This document shows positions 26,527 to 36,437 of a stretch of 64,000 bases of DNA, one piece after another. The notes under the pieces were generated by a model that did no database searches, was not told the DNA's origin, and saw nothing but the letters and a program-made list of their open reading frames with translations. Within the stretch, counting starts at the first letter, position 1. Each line of letters starts with the position of its first letter. A program made the position numbers and the translations under genes. This DNA is from Sphingomonas gei (lineage in GTDB: Bacteria; Pseudomonadota; Alphaproteobacteria; Sphingomonadales; Sphingomonadaceae): the NCBI RefSeq assembly GCF_004792685.1, contig NZ_SRXT01000001.1, positions 744,001-808,000 of the forward strand. The letters are read 5' to 3'.

Positions 26527-28054
26527 ACGAAGATGGCGCTTTGGGTATAGTCAGCGCCAGACATGCGCCGATCCCCAGCGCCACCGCGGCGCTCGTCATC
26601 GCGCCGGCGGGAGCGCCGCCGAACGGACCGCGCACCAGCACGCCGAGCGTCGCGGCGGCGACGAGCTGGGGAAGCACGATGAAGATGTTGTGGATGCCCA
26701 TATACACGCCCATCTTGCGCGCCGGGACGCCGTCCGACAGCATCGCATAAGGCAGCGACAGGATCGCCGCCCACGCGATGCCGATCCCGATCGCCGGTAT
26801 CCACAGATCGCCGGCGCGCGCGAAGGTCGCGAAGCCGAGCAACCCCAGCGCACCGCAGGTGAGACAAAGAGCATGGCAGGCGCGCCGCCCTGCCCGCCTC
26901 GCTATAGCCGGAAGCACCAGCGCGACGAGCGCGGCGACGGCATTATATTCGGCGAACAACATGCCCACCCAATCGGCGCTGCGGCCATAGCCAGGCGAGG
27001 CGGGATCGCGGCCGGCCGGGTTGAGCGCGGCGACCGCCGGAATCGCATAGACCCACAATGCGAACATGCCGAACCAGGTAAAGAACTGAACGAGCGCCAG
27101 CCGCTTGAGCACCAGCGGCATGTGGAGGATGTCCTCGACGATCACGACCATGCCGATCGAGGTTCGTCCGCGCCGCCGCAACGCCACCGCCGCCAGCTGG
27201 AGCAGCCCGAACACCGCGGCGATCCCGGCGATCAGGTAGAGCTCGCGCGGCGCCCGGAGCGCCGCGGTGAGCCCGGCGATCACCGCTCCGCCCAGCGTCC
27301 AGGCAAACCCGCTCCAAGCCAGCGCAGCGGCGCCGCTCGCGCTCGGCACATCGGGATGGGCGATATCCGCAGGCCCGGGAGCGAGCGCCTCGGGCGGCCG
27401 CTCTCGCGTGGTCGCGACCGACCAGCCGACGGTCACCAGCAATAACACCGCGCCGACTGCATAGGCCGCGGACACGGTGTCGGCCCCTCCCCCGACGTCG
27501 AACCAGTTGGTCAGAATCCATGGCAGCGCCGAGGCGAACACCGCGCCCGCGCCGATGAAGAATACTTGCAGCGCGAAGGCCGAGGTGCGCTGTGGTTCGG
27601 GCAGGGTATCGGCAACCAGCGCGCGGAAGGGCTCCATCGCAATGTTGATCGAGGCCGTCAGCACCCACAGCATCACGCAGGCGGACCAGAGCGTGGTCAC
27701 GCTCGGCATCGCAAGCAGCGCCAGCGCAGTGAACAGCCCACCGGCGAGGATATAGGGCCGCCGCCGCCCCAGCCGGCCCCAGGTCCGGTCGCTCAGATGC
27801 CCGACCACGGGCTGTACCAGCAGCCCGGTGATCGGCGCGGCGATCCACAGCAAGGCGAGCTCGTCGACATCGGCGCCGAGCGTCTGGAAGATCCGGCTGG
27901 TGTTGACGTTCTGCAGGCCCCAGACGATCTGCACGCCGAACAGGCCGAGGCACATGTTCCACAGGGGCCGGACGGCCGGACGGATCGGGCCAACGCGATC
28001 CGAACCGCCGGCCCGCGCCGATCGCCTTCTGATCGCTTGCAAAGTCCCCCTCAC
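26525..28054 (-). CDS. MFS sugar transporter (SLC45/GPH-like), probably maltose or malto-oligosaccharides
   Basis: 509 residues, 12 spans, inner membrane. Motifs '[17 protein letters not shown]', '[19 protein letters not shown]' and a late '[16 protein letters not shown]' match the sucrose/maltose symporter group found in Caulobacter-type maltodextrin loci, where it takes sugar released by periplasmic glucosidases into the cytoplasm. GTG at 28054 is the first start; AGGGGG inside the first codons could instead serve a TTG five codons in, so the start is uncertain. It is read away from the LacI gene with fewer than 50 bp between them, and towards the receptor gene. Confidence 0.88.
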   Translation of the reverse strand: MRGTLQAIRRRSARAGGSDRVGPIRPAVRPLWNMCLGLFGVQIVWGLQNVNTSRIFQTLGADVDELALLWIAAPITGLLVQPVVGHLSDRTWGRLGRRRPYILAGGLFTALALLAMPSVTTLWSACVMLWVLTASINIAMEPFRALVADTLPEPQRTSAFALQVFFIGAGAVFASALPWILTNWFDVGGGADTVSAAYAVGAVLLLVTVGWSVATTRERPPEALAPGPADIAHPDVPSASGAAALAWSGFAWTLGGAVIAGLTAALRAPRELYLIAGIAAVFGLLQLAAVALRRRGRTSIGMVVIVEDILHMPLVLKRLALVQFFTWFGMFALWVYAIPAVAALNPAGRDPASPGYGRSADWVGMLFAEYNAVAALVALVLPAIARRAGRRACHALCLTCGALGLLGFATFARAGDLWIPAIGIGIAWAAILSLPYAMLSDGVPARKMGVYMGIHNIFIVLPQLVAAATLGVLVRGPFGGAPAGAMTSAAVALGIGACLALTIPKAPSS

Positions 28055-28101
28055 GATGCGCTACTATGGCCGCATTCGGCGTTGCCGGCAGTCTGGGTCC
28101 G

Positions 28102-29115
28102 ATGGGTAGCAATAGCAACAACAATACCACCCTGCAGGATCTCGCGACATTGGCCGGCGTATCGGTGTCGACGGTGTCGCGCGCGCTCAACGATCACCCG
28201 CTGATCAGCACGCGGACCAAGCAGCGCGTCTGGGCGCTGGCGCGCGATCACGATTATCCGTTCAAGCCGACGATGCCCGCCGGGCCGATCGGCGCAGTGG
28301 GGTCGATCGCGATCGTCACGCCGGTGATGCGGGGAAGGCCGCTGCCGCTGTCGCATCCCTTCTTCCTCGAGCTGCTCGCCAATATCGGCGAGGCGGCACG
28401 CGAGCGCGATTGCGACTTCACCGTCAGCCACACCGCACCGACCAGCTTCGACGATCTGGTCGCGAACACCACCACCAGCCGCGCCGACGGCGTGATTTTC
28501 CTCGGCCAGTCGACGCTGCACGACGAGTTCAACCGGCTCGCCGAGACCAATGCCCGCTTCGTCGTCTGGGGCGCGCAGCTGCCGGGACAGCGTTACTGCT
28601 CGATCGGCTCGGACAACCTGCTCGGCGGCGGGCGCGCGACGCGGCATCTCGCGCGACTCGGCCGCAAGCGGATCCTGTTCCTCGGCGGGAGCGACCCGGA
28701 GGCAACGCAGCGCCGCCGCGGCTATGTCGAGGCGCTTGCCGAAAGCGGGCTCCAAGCCGATCCCGATCTGATCGTCCCGGTCGAGTTCGAGCTCGAATCG
28801 GCCGATGCCGCGGTAAGCGGGCTGCTCCGTCGCGACATACCATTCGACGGTGTAGTCGCGGCGAGCGACCTGATTGCGCTCGGCGCGATGCAGGCGCTGC
28901 GACGCGGGGGCAAATCGGTGCCCCAGGATGTATCGGTGGTCGGCTATGACGATATGCTGCTAAGCCGTCTGAGCACGCCGACGCTGAGCACGGTGCGGCA
29001 GGACACCTTCGCCGCGGGCCGTCTGCTCGTATCGCGGATCATGGACAAAGACGATCATCAGGAGAGCAAGCGGTTGCCTACCGAGCTTATTGTGCGCGAG
29101 TCCTGCGGCGGATGA
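28102..29115 (+). CDS. LacI-family transcriptional regulator of sugar use
   Basis: 337 residues. The helix-turn-helix is at the very N-terminus ('[20 protein letters not shown]'), followed by the hinge helix and a periplasmic-binding-protein-like sensor domain ending in the typical '[18 protein letters not shown]'. The ATG at 28102 puts the HTH at the usual position; an ATG at 28066 would add 12 unneeded residues. Divergent from the sugar MFS gene, so repression of the malto-oligosaccharide genes with relief by a sugar ligand is likely by analogy with MalI/MalR-type regulators. Its stop overlaps the IclR gene start (ATGA), so the two regulators are translationally coupled. Confidence 0.9.
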   Translation: MGSNSNNNTTLQDLATLAGVSVSTVSRALNDHPLISTRTKQRVWALARDHDYPFKPTMPAGPIGAVGSIAIVTPVMRGRPLPLSHPFFLELLANIGEAARERDCDFTVSHTAPTSFDDLVANTTTSRADGVIFLGQSTLHDEFNRLAETNARFVVWGAQLPGQRYCSIGSDNLLGGGRATRHLARLGRKRILFLGGSDPEATQRRRGYVEALAESGLQADPDLIVPVEFELESADAAVSGLLRRDIPFDGVVAASDLIALGAMQALRRGGKSVPQDVSVVGYDDMLLSRLSTPTLSTVRQDTFAAGRLLVSRIMDKDDHQESKRLPTELIVRESCGG

Positions 29116-29906
29116 GCGCCGCCGATCCCGCCGAGCCGCCCCGCGAGCGCGCCGGCAGCCAGACCCTGCTGCGCGGCCTCGACATCATCGAGCAGTTGAG
29201 CGGTGAGCCGCTACGCATTGCCGAAGTGTCCGACCGGCTCGAGCTGACCTTCCCGACCACCCAGCGGCTGGCCCATGCGCTGATCGATCGCGGCTTCCTC
29301 AAGAAGCTGCCCAGGGGCCAACTCGCGCTGGGGCCCAAGCTCGTCCAGCTCGGCTTCCTCGCCCGCGAGCAGATCGACATGCTCGGCCTCGCCCGCGCCG
29401 GCGCGGACACTCTGTGCGAGGCGATCGGGCTCTGCGTATTCGTCGGCGCGCGCGACGGCGACGTGGCGCTCCATCTCCATCGTGCGATGGGCCGCCAGCG
29501 CATCGAAGTCGCGACGCGACCGGGAACGCGGCGCGCGCTGGCGGATACCGGCCTCGGTAAGGCGCTGATGTTCGACGACACCCCGGCGGCATGGGCGCGG
29601 CTGTTCATGCTGGCCAAGCCCGAGCAGGATGACGGTGCTGCGGCGATCGACGAGATGCGCGCGCACGTCGCAGCCGGCGTAGTGCTCCATCACAGCACCA
29701 GCGACGACACGATCCGCTCGGTCGCCGCCCCGATTCGCGACGCTTCGGGCGCGATCGCCGCCGCGCTGAGCGTTGCGAGCCCGGTCCAGTATCTCGATGA
29801 CGAGCGCATGCGCGAAATCGCGCCGCAGGTCCTGCACGCCGCGCGCGAGATCAGCGCCGGGCTGGGCTGGCGCGGTGCGGATGCAGGGCAGGCGCAAGAA
29901 AAATAG
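29112..29906 (+). CDS. IclR-family transcriptional regulator
   Basis: 264 residues: an N-terminal winged HTH ('IAEVSDRLELTFPTTQRLAH') and a C-terminal GAF-like effector domain ('GTRRALADTGLGKALM', 'SVAAPIRDASGAIAAALSVA'). IclR proteins commonly control catabolic genes and bind small acids or sugars. Its ATG overlaps the stop of the LacI regulator, so both are made together. Which genes it controls is not shown by the sequence; the malto-oligosaccharide locus is the nearest candidate. The tail after residue 245 is variable. Confidence 0.88.
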   Translation: MSAADPAEPPRERAGSQTLLRGLDIIEQLSGEPLRIAEVSDRLELTFPTTQRLAHALIDRGFLKKLPRGQLALGPKLVQLGFLAREQIDMLGLARAGADTLCEAIGLCVFVGARDGDVALHLHRAMGRQRIEVATRPGTRRALADTGLGKALMFDDTPAAWARLFMLAKPEQDDGAAAIDEMRAHVAAGVVLHHSTSDDTIRSVAAPIRDASGAIAAALSVASPVQYLDDERMREIAPQVLHAAREISAGLGWRGADAGQAQEK

Positions 29907-29937
29907 TCAGCGCCCCTGCGAAAGCAGGCGCATATGG

Positions 29938-30339
29938 CTACGGTCGGCGCGGCGGCTTGCTGCCAGGCGCCGACCCCGGCCCGCGCTTCGGACCCGGTCC
30001 GCCATTCCGCGGCGGCCGGCGCTCGCCACCCCCGCCGCCGCGCGGGCGATTCGTGGGCGGCGTTCCGGTGGTCGGCGCGCGACGGGGTTCGACCGCCCCC
30101 TGCGGCGCGACCGAATAGCCCTCCTTGAGCAACCGCGTGAACGCCGAGCGCACATTGGTGGCGATCGCGCCCTGCACTTCCTTCGGCAGATCGGCGAAGG
30201 TCGTGTTCGGATGGATGCTGTTGAGTTCGCGCAATAGCGGGTTGGGGAGTCCGTTCGCCGCGTCCTTCAACGCCACGATCGAATCGAGGACGGTGGAGAA
30301 CAGGATCTCCTGCATCAGGTCGGTTGCTGATTTTGCCAT
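29938..30339 (-). CDS. Conserved small protein with a Pro/Gly/Arg-rich tail
   Basis: 133 residues, no recognised domain. The first 80 residues look helical and start 'MAKSATDLMQEILFSTVLD'; the remainder is disordered, rich in Pro, Gly and Arg ('RPRGGGGGERRPPRNGG'). The start at 30339 has a good GAGGCGAGG site before it. It is convergent with the IclR gene and divergent from the efflux operon. An RNA- or DNA-binding tail is possible because of the arginine-glycine content, but this is only composition. Function unknown. Confidence 0.65.
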   Translation of the reverse strand: MAKSATDLMQEILFSTVLDSIVALKDAANGLPNPLLRELNSIHPNTTFADLPKEVQGAIATNVRSAFTRLLKEGYSVAPQGAVEPRRAPTTGTPPTNRPRGGGGGERRPPRNGGPGPKRGPGSAPGSKPPRRP

Positions 30340-30446
30340 AGCCTCGCCTCAACGCCCGTCCGAAGCGCCGGTGTCAAGCGATGACTTGTTTCGCAATGAT
30401 GTCGGTTCTGCCGGTCCTCGCAACATGAAAAAGTCGAATCGGCATC

Positions 30447-30482
30447 TTGCGAAGCCCTCCGTAATTCCTACCGATAGGTACG
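30447..30482 (+). promoter_or_regulatory. Candidate efflux-operon promoter with an overlapping inverted repeat
   Basis: TTGCGA (30447-30452) could be a -35 box; the -10 position is occupied by TACCGATAGGTA (30469-30480), an inverted repeat with TACC/GGTA arms and a 4-bp centre, about 60 bases before the adaptor gene. Short palindromes over the -10 of RND operons are typical of TetR-type repressor sites, but no TetR gene adjoins this operon. Confidence 0.35.
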
Positions 30483-30541
30483 AATCTGCTTGCAACCCCG
30501 GCCCGCGCCGTTATTTGCTGCGCCGCAGAAAGGGGAAGCCT

Positions 30542-31726
30542 GTGCGGCTCGCGCTGTCATTTTTGGGATTGTCGTTACTTGCCGGATGCAGCGGAGAACA
30601 GGCCCCGCCTGCCCCGCCCCCGCCGCAGGTGACCGTCGCCACCCCCGTCCAGCGCGAGGTCGTCGACTGGGACGATTATACCGGTCGCTTCGTCGCGCCG
30701 CAGGACGTCGAGATCAGGCCCCGCGTCAACGGCGTGGTGACCGCTATCCACTTCCGCGACGGACAGGACGTGCGCCAGGGGGCGCCGTTGTTCACGATCG
30801 ACCCGCGCCCCTATCGCGCGGCGCTCGCCCAGGCACAGGCCCAGGCAACCCGCGCCAACGCGGCGCTGTCGAACGCCCGCCAGGTCACTGCGCGCAGCCG
30901 CAAGCTGGCGTCCGCGCAGGCCGTCAGCACCGAAGAGCTCGAGGCGAACATCGCCGCCGAGCGTACCGCCGCCGCCGATCTCGCCGCCGCGCGCGCTTCG
31001 ATCGACAATGCCCAGCTCAACCTCAGCTTCACCACTGTCCGCGCGCCGTTCAGCGGCCGCATGTCGGACCGCAAGGTGAGCATCGGCGATTCGGTCGCCG
31101 ACGGCCAGACGATCCTCACCCGCATCGTCTCGCTCGACCCGATCTGGTTCGAGTTCGAAGGCGCCGAGAGCTTCTATCTCAAGAATCTTCGCCAGGACCA
31201 GCGCGGCGAGCGCGGCTCCTCGCGCACCACGGCCAATCCGGTCCAGATCCAGCTCGCCGACGAAAGCGAATATCGCTGGGTCGGGCGGATGGAATTCCTC
31301 GACAACGCCGTCGACCCCAATTCGGGCACGATCCGCGCGCATGCCGTGGTGCAGAACCCCAATCGATTCCTCACCCCCGGCATGTTCGGCCGAGCACGCT
31401 TGCTCGGCTCGGGCACCTACAAGGCGATGCTGATCCCCGACGAGGCGATCGTCACCGATCAGACCCGCCGCCTGGTCTATGTCGTCGGCAACGACAACAA
31501 GGCAGCGCCGCGCCCGGTGGAAGTCGGCGCGACGGTGGAGGGCCTGCGCATCATCCGCGACGGCCTGGCGCCGACCGACCGCGTGGTGATCACCGGCGTC
31601 GGGCGATTGCAGCCCGGCGCACCGGTCTCGCCGGTCAAGGGCGTGATCAAGGCCGACCCGACAAAACAGGCCGCGCCGACCGCCCCGACGGTGGAGCCGG
31701 CCTCGGGCCAGGCGACGGTCCGCTAG
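30542..31726 (+). CDS. RND efflux periplasmic adaptor (membrane fusion protein), lipoprotein
   Basis: 394 residues from a GTG at 30542 preceded by GGGGAAG. The signal peptide ends in a lipobox, 'LSLLAGCSG', so the protein is anchored by a lipidated cysteine. The lipoyl domain halves ('VEIRPRVNGVVTAIHF', 'LNLSFTTVRAPFSGRM') flank a helical hairpin, and the beta-barrel and membrane-proximal domains follow, ending 'GVGRLQPGAPVSPV'. It is AcrA/MexA-like. First gene of the adaptor-pump-outer membrane channel operon, nine bases before the pump gene. Substrates are not deducible; multidrug export is the usual role. Confidence 0.92.
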   Translation: MRLALSFLGLSLLAGCSGEQAPPAPPPPQVTVATPVQREVVDWDDYTGRFVAPQDVEIRPRVNGVVTAIHFRDGQDVRQGAPLFTIDPRPYRAALAQAQAQATRANAALSNARQVTARSRKLASAQAVSTEELEANIAAERTAAADLAAARASIDNAQLNLSFTTVRAPFSGRMSDRKVSIGDSVADGQTILTRIVSLDPIWFEFEGAESFYLKNLRQDQRGERGSSRTTANPVQIQLADESEYRWVGRMEFLDNAVDPNSGTIRAHAVVQNPNRFLTPGMFGRARLLGSGTYKAMLIPDEAIVTDQTRRLVYVVGNDNKAAPRPVEVGATVEGLRIIRDGLAPTDRVVITGVGRLQPGAPVSPVKGVIKADPTKQAAPTAPTVEPASGQATVR

Positions 31727-31735
31727 GCCGCCGCG

Positions 31736-34700
31736 ATGAAATTCCCCCATTTCTTCATCGACCGGCCGATCTTCGCTGCGGTGCTCTCGATCCTCATCGT
31801 GATCGTCGGCGCGATCGCCTATCCGTCGCTGCCGATCGCGCAATATCCGAGCATCGCCCCGCCGACGGTGGTGGTCACCGCCACCTATCCCGGCGCGAGC
31901 GCGGAGACGCTGGCGGAAACCGTTGCCGCGCCGATCGAGCAGGCGATCAACGGCGTCGAGAACATGATCTACATGACCTCGTCGTCGACCGGCAACGGCC
32001 AGACGCAGATCACGATCGCGTTCCGGCAGGGCACCGACGTCGATCAGGCGCAGGTGCTGGTGCAGAACAAGGTCTCGCAGGCCGAACCGCGCTTGCCCGA
32101 GGATGTCCGCCGCCTGGGCATCACGGTGAACAAGAACTCGCCCGACTTCCTGATGGTGGTGTTCTTCACGTCGCCCGACAACAGCCTCGAGATCCCCTAT
32201 ATCTCGAACTACGTCACCTTGCAGGTGCAAGACCGCATCGCCCGCGTCCCCGGAGTGGGCCAGGCGCAGGCCTTCGGCGGCCGCGACTATAACATGCGGG
32301 TGTGGATCGATCCCGGCCTTGCCGCGGCGCGCGACATGACGATCGACGAAGTGGTGGCGGCGATCCGCGGCCAGAACCTTCAGGTCGCCGCCGGCGCGGT
32401 CGGCCAGCCGCCGTACGGCAATGCCAGCCCCGCCTTCGAACTCGGCGTCCAGGCCAAGGGCCGGCTGAGCACCCCCGAGGAATTCGGCAAGGTCGTCGTC
32501 AAGCGCGACACCGAGGGCCGGCTGACCTATCTGCGCGATGTCGCGCGGATCGAGCTCGGCGCACAGGACTATAGCTTCAACGGCTATCTCGGCGGCAAGC
32601 GCGCGGTCGGCATGGGCATCTTCCAGATGCCCGGATCCAACGCACTCGCCACCGCCGACGCCGTCAAGGCAGAGCTCAACGAACTGTCGAAGAGTTTCCC
32701 TGCGGGGATGAAATATTCGATCGACTACAACCCGACCGAATATATCTCCGAATCGATCAGCGAGGTCCAGCGCACGCTGGTCGAGGCGCTGATCCTCGTG
32801 GTGCTCGTGGTGCTCGTCTTCCTGCAGAGCTGGCGCACCGCGTTGATCCCGATCATAGCGATCCCGGTTTCGCTGATCGGCGCCTTCGCGGTTTTGTTCG
32901 CCTTTGGCTATTCGCTCAACACCTTGTCGCTGTTCGGGCTGGTCCTCGCGATCGGCATCGTCGTGGACGACGCGATCGTCGTCGTCGAGAATGTCGAGCG
33001 TCTCATGGAAGAGGAAGACATCGGCCCGCGCGAAGCGGCGCACAAGACGATGGACGAAGTCTCGGGCGCGATCATCGCGATCTCGCTGGTGCTCGTCGGC
33101 GTGTTCGTGCCGACGATGTTCATTCCCGGCATTTCGGGCGCATTCTACCAGCAGTTCGCCATCACCATCGCTTCGGCGACGATCTTCTCGGCCTTCGTCT
33201 CGCTGACCCTGTCGCCGGCTTTGTGCGCGCTGGTGCTCAAGAAGCCCGAGCATGACAAGCCGCCGCGGCCGGGCCTGCTCGGGCTGCCCGGACGCGCGGG
33301 CAGGAAGTTCAACGCCGGCTTCAGCTGGCTGTCGCAGAAATACAGCCGCCTCACTGCACGGCTGGTGCGGATGCTGGTGATCGTCGGCGTGGTCTATGTC
33401 GCGCTGATCTTCGTCGTCGGCTGGCGCTTCTCCGTCACTCCCAGCGGTTTCATTCCGCCGCAGGATCAAGGCTATCTGATCGGCGTCGTCTCGCTGCCGC
33501 CCGGCTCCTCACTCCAGCGCACCGACGCCGTGGTGCGCGACACGATCAGGGAATCGCTCAAGCTCCCCGGGGTCCAGACCTCGATCGGCTTCGCCGGCCT
33601 TGACGGCGCGAGCTTCTCGACGGCGCCGAACGCAGGCGTGGTGTTCTTCGCGCTCAAGCCGCACGCCGACCGCAAGCAGAGCGCCGACGCGATCCAGCAG
33701 GCGCTCTATCCGGCGCTCGCGGGGATCAAGGGCGGCGACATCATGGTCATCGCGCCGCCCCCCGTTCCGGGAATCGGCACCGGCGGCGGCTTTAAGATGA
33801 TGATCCAGGATCGCAGCGGCCAGGGCTATCAGGCGCTGGCGCAGGCATCGTTCGCGATGATGATGGGCGCCAACCAGGCCGAGGGCGTCGCCGGCGCCTT
33901 CTCGCTGTTCAACGTCGGCACCCCGCGCCTTACTGCCGACGTGGATCGTGATCGCGCCGAGCGGATGGGCGTGCCCGTCTCCAATATCTATTCGACGCTC
34001 GGCTCGTATCTCGGCTCGGCCTATGTCAACGATTTCAACTATCTCGGCCGCACCTTCCGCGTCACGGCGCAGGCCGACGCCGCCTATCGCGACGATGCGT
34101 CGGACATCCAGTTGCTCAAGACGCGTTCGGCGTCGGGCAAGATGGTGCCGATGAGCGCCGTGATGGCGCTCAAGAACGATGCCGGCCCGTATCGCGTGGT
34201 CCGCTATAACCTGTACCCGGCGGCTGAGCTGATGGGCGACACCAAGCCTGGCTTCTCGACTGGCCAGTCGCTCGATTCGATGGAAGCGCTCGCCAATCGG
34301 ACCCTGCCCAAGGGCATGGGCTTCGAATGGACCGAGCTCGCCTTCGAGCAGCGCCAGGCGGGCAATACCGGCCTGATCGCCTTCGGTCTCGCAGTGGTGT
34401 TCGTGTTCCTGCTGCTCGCCGCGCTCTACGAGAGCCTCGTGCTGCCGTTGGCAGTCATCCTGATCGTGCCGATGTGCCTGCTCGCGGCGATCGTCGGCGT
34501 CAATCTGATGGGCATGGACAATAACATCCTCACCCAGATAGGTCTCGTGGTGCTGATCGGCCTCGCTGCCAAGAACGCGATTCTGATCGTCGAGTTCGCG
34601 CGGCAGGGCGAGGAAGAGCAAGGGCTCGAGCCGCGCGCCGCGGCCGAACAGGCAGCACATCAGCGCATGCGCCCGATCATCATGACGTCGATCGCCTTCA

Positions 34701-34927
34701 TCCTCGGCGTGCTGCCGCTGGTGATCGCCACCGGCGCGGCCGCCGAGCTTCGCCAAGCGCTGGGCGTCGCGGTGTTCTTCGGGATGATCGGCGTGACGTT
34801 CTTCGGCCTGCTGTTCACTCCGGCTTTCTACGTCGTCGTCCGCAAGCTCGCGAGCTGGTCGGAAAAGCAACGCGCACGCTTCCGCAGCAAGCCCCACAGC
34901 GCGCCCGCGCCGGAGCCCGCAACATGA
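31736..34927 (+). CDS. RND efflux pump, HAE1 family inner-membrane transporter
   Basis: 1063 residues, the normal size. Starts 'MKFPHFFIDRPIFAAVLSI', has two large periplasmic loops and 12 spans. The proton-relay aspartates are in span 4 ('GIVVDDAIVVVENVERL') and the lysine partner in span 10 ('IGLAAKNAILIVEFARQ'). The sequence is AcrB/MexB-like, so it should export amphiphilic compounds from periplasm and membrane using the proton gradient. Its stop overlaps the outer-membrane factor start (ATGA). C-terminal tail short and basic. Confidence 0.96.
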   Translation: MKFPHFFIDRPIFAAVLSILIVIVGAIAYPSLPIAQYPSIAPPTVVVTATYPGASAETLAETVAAPIEQAINGVENMIYMTSSSTGNGQTQITIAFRQGTDVDQAQVLVQNKVSQAEPRLPEDVRRLGITVNKNSPDFLMVVFFTSPDNSLEIPYISNYVTLQVQDRIARVPGVGQAQAFGGRDYNMRVWIDPGLAAARDMTIDEVVAAIRGQNLQVAAGAVGQPPYGNASPAFELGVQAKGRLSTPEEFGKVVVKRDTEGRLTYLRDVARIELGAQDYSFNGYLGGKRAVGMGIFQMPGSNALATADAVKAELNELSKSFPAGMKYSIDYNPTEYISESISEVQRTLVEALILVVLVVLVFLQSWRTALIPIIAIPVSLIGAFAVLFAFGYSLNTLSLFGLVLAIGIVVDDAIVVVENVERLMEEEDIGPREAAHKTMDEVSGAIIAISLVLVGVFVPTMFIPGISGAFYQQFAITIASATIFSAFVSLTLSPALCALVLKKPEHDKPPRPGLLGLPGRAGRKFNAGFSWLSQKYSRLTARLVRMLVIVGVVYVALIFVVGWRFSVTPSGFIPPQDQGYLIGVVSLPPGSSLQRTDAVVRDTIRESLKLPGVQTSIGFAGLDGASFSTAPNAGVVFFALKPHADRKQSADAIQQALYPALAGIKGGDIMVIAPPPVPGIGTGGGFKMMIQDRSGQGYQALAQASFAMMMGANQAEGVAGAFSLFNVGTPRLTADVDRDRAERMGVPVSNIYSTLGSYLGSAYVNDFNYLGRTFRVTAQADAAYRDDASDIQLLKTRSASGKMVPMSAVMALKNDAGPYRVVRYNLYPAAELMGDTKPGFSTGQSLDSMEALANRTLPKGMGFEWTELAFEQRQAGNTGLIAFGLAVVFVFLLLAALYESLVLPLAVILIVPMCLLAAIVGVNLMGMDNNILTQIGLVVLIGLAAKNAILIVEFARQGEEEQGLEPRAAAEQAAHQRMRPIIMTSIAFILGVLPLVIATGAAAELRQALGVAVFFGMIGVTFFGLLFTPAFYVVVRKLASWSEKQRARFRSKPHSAPAPEPAT

Positions 34928-36360
34928 AGCGCCTGACGATCCTCGCCGCCGGTCTGCTCTCGGCCTGCGCCGTCGGGCCGAATTATGAGCGTCCCGCCAC
35001 GCCGCAGACTGCGGCGGGGAGCTTCGTCGACCCCGGTGTCACCAAGGTCTCCACTGGGGCCGCCGAGGGCGAATGGTGGCATCTGTTCCGCGATCCGGTG
35101 CTCGACCGCCTCGTCGTCGACGCGCTTGCCCATAACACCGACATCCGCGTCGCCGCGGCCAACCTGCGCCGCGTCCGCGCCCTGCTTTCGGAAGCCCGCA
35201 ACCAGCGGCTGCCGACCACCGATCTCAGCGCATCGTACACGCGCCAGCGTCAAGGCGGCAATGCGACCAACTTCCCCGGCGCGCAGACCCAGGAGTTCGA
35301 TTTCTTCCAGGTCGGATTCGACGCGGGCTATCAGGTCGATCTATTCGGCGGCGTGTCTCGTTCGATCGAAGCGGCACGCGGCGATGTCGCGGCGGCGCAG
35401 GCCCAGCTCGATGCCGCGCGCATCGCGATCGCCGCCGAGACCGCGCGCACTTATGCCCAGGCCTGTGGCTTTGCCGCGCAGGCGGCCGTCGCGCGCGAAA
35501 CCGTCCAGCTGCAGGAGCAGACGCTCGGCCTGACTCGCCGGCTGCTCGAGGCCGGCCGCGGCACCCAGCGCGACGTCGACCAGACGCTGGTTCTCGCCGA
35601 GAATGCACGCGCGCAGGTCCCGCAATTCGAGGCCGAACGCCGCGCCGCGCTCTATGCGCTCGCCACCCTGACCGGCCGCCCGCCGGCCGAGACCGACGCC
35701 GCCGCGGCGCAATGCACCGTGCCGCCGCAGGTCAGCGGACTGATCCCGGTCGGCGACGGCGCCGCGCTGCTGGCGCGCCGTCCCGATGTCCGCCAGGCCG
35801 AACGCACGCTCGCCGCCGACACTGCGCGAGTCGGAGTTGCCACCGCCGCGCTCTATCCCTCGATCCGCTTGCTGGGCTCGGTCTCGCTCGGTTCGCAGGA
35901 TCTCGACGGGCTCACCAAGAGCAACGCGTTCAGCTTCTCGCTCGGGCCGCTGATCAGCTGGAGCTTCCCCAATATCGGCGAGGCACGCGCACGCATCCGC
36001 CAGGCCGAAGCCAGCGCGGAAGGCTCGCTGGCCAGCTTCGACGGCACCGTGCTCACGGCGCTCCGCGAAGTCGAACAAGCACTTGCCCGCTATTCGGGCG
36101 AAATCGAGCGCAACGTCGCGCTCCGCCGCGCCGAGGCGGCGGCGAACAACGCTGCGCGCATTGCTGGCCTGCGCTTCTCCGCCGGGCGTGACACGTTGCT
36201 CCAGCGGATCGACGCCGAACGCGACCGCGCCAGCGCGCGCGCCACGCTGGCGCAGTCGAACGCCACGTTGGCGGAGACACAGGTCGCCTTGTTCAATGCG
36301 CTCGGCGGCGGCTGGGAAGCCGCGCCCGCCCCCGAGCGGCGGGAGCCTGTCGCCAACTAG
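34924..36360 (+). CDS. RND efflux outer-membrane channel, NodT/OprM family lipoprotein
   Basis: 478 residues, TolC-like trimeric exit duct. The N-terminus 'LTILAAGLLSACAVGPNY' is a lipoprotein signal with the cysteine before 'AVGPNYERP', the NodT/OprM family mark. Two repeats of the barrel-plus-coil unit are visible, the second from about residue 260 ('LLARRPDVRQAERTLAA'). It completes the tripartite system and overlaps the pump gene by 4 bp. Stop at 36360. Confidence 0.95.
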   Translation: MKRLTILAAGLLSACAVGPNYERPATPQTAAGSFVDPGVTKVSTGAAEGEWWHLFRDPVLDRLVVDALAHNTDIRVAAANLRRVRALLSEARNQRLPTTDLSASYTRQRQGGNATNFPGAQTQEFDFFQVGFDAGYQVDLFGGVSRSIEAARGDVAAAQAQLDAARIAIAAETARTYAQACGFAAQAAVARETVQLQEQTLGLTRRLLEAGRGTQRDVDQTLVLAENARAQVPQFEAERRAALYALATLTGRPPAETDAAAAQCTVPPQVSGLIPVGDGAALLARRPDVRQAERTLAADTARVGVATAALYPSIRLLGSVSLGSQDLDGLTKSNAFSFSLGPLISWSFPNIGEARARIRQAEASAEGSLASFDGTVLTALREVEQALARYSGEIERNVALRRAEAAANNAARIAGLRFSAGRDTLLQRIDAERDRASARATLAQSNATLAETQVALFNALGGGWEAAPAPERREPVAN

Positions 36361-36437
36361 CGGGGGCGGCGCGTCTGCCGCATTGCCTGTTGCGTCGCTC
36401 TGAGTCATGTTGGCGTCCTCATTTTCGAGGGAGGCCG

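Noticed and set aside
30575..33469. Minus-strand open frame of 964 codons opposite the RND genes
   Set aside because: Asp/Arg/His-rich antisense translation of two well-supported efflux genes, with no protein-like domain.
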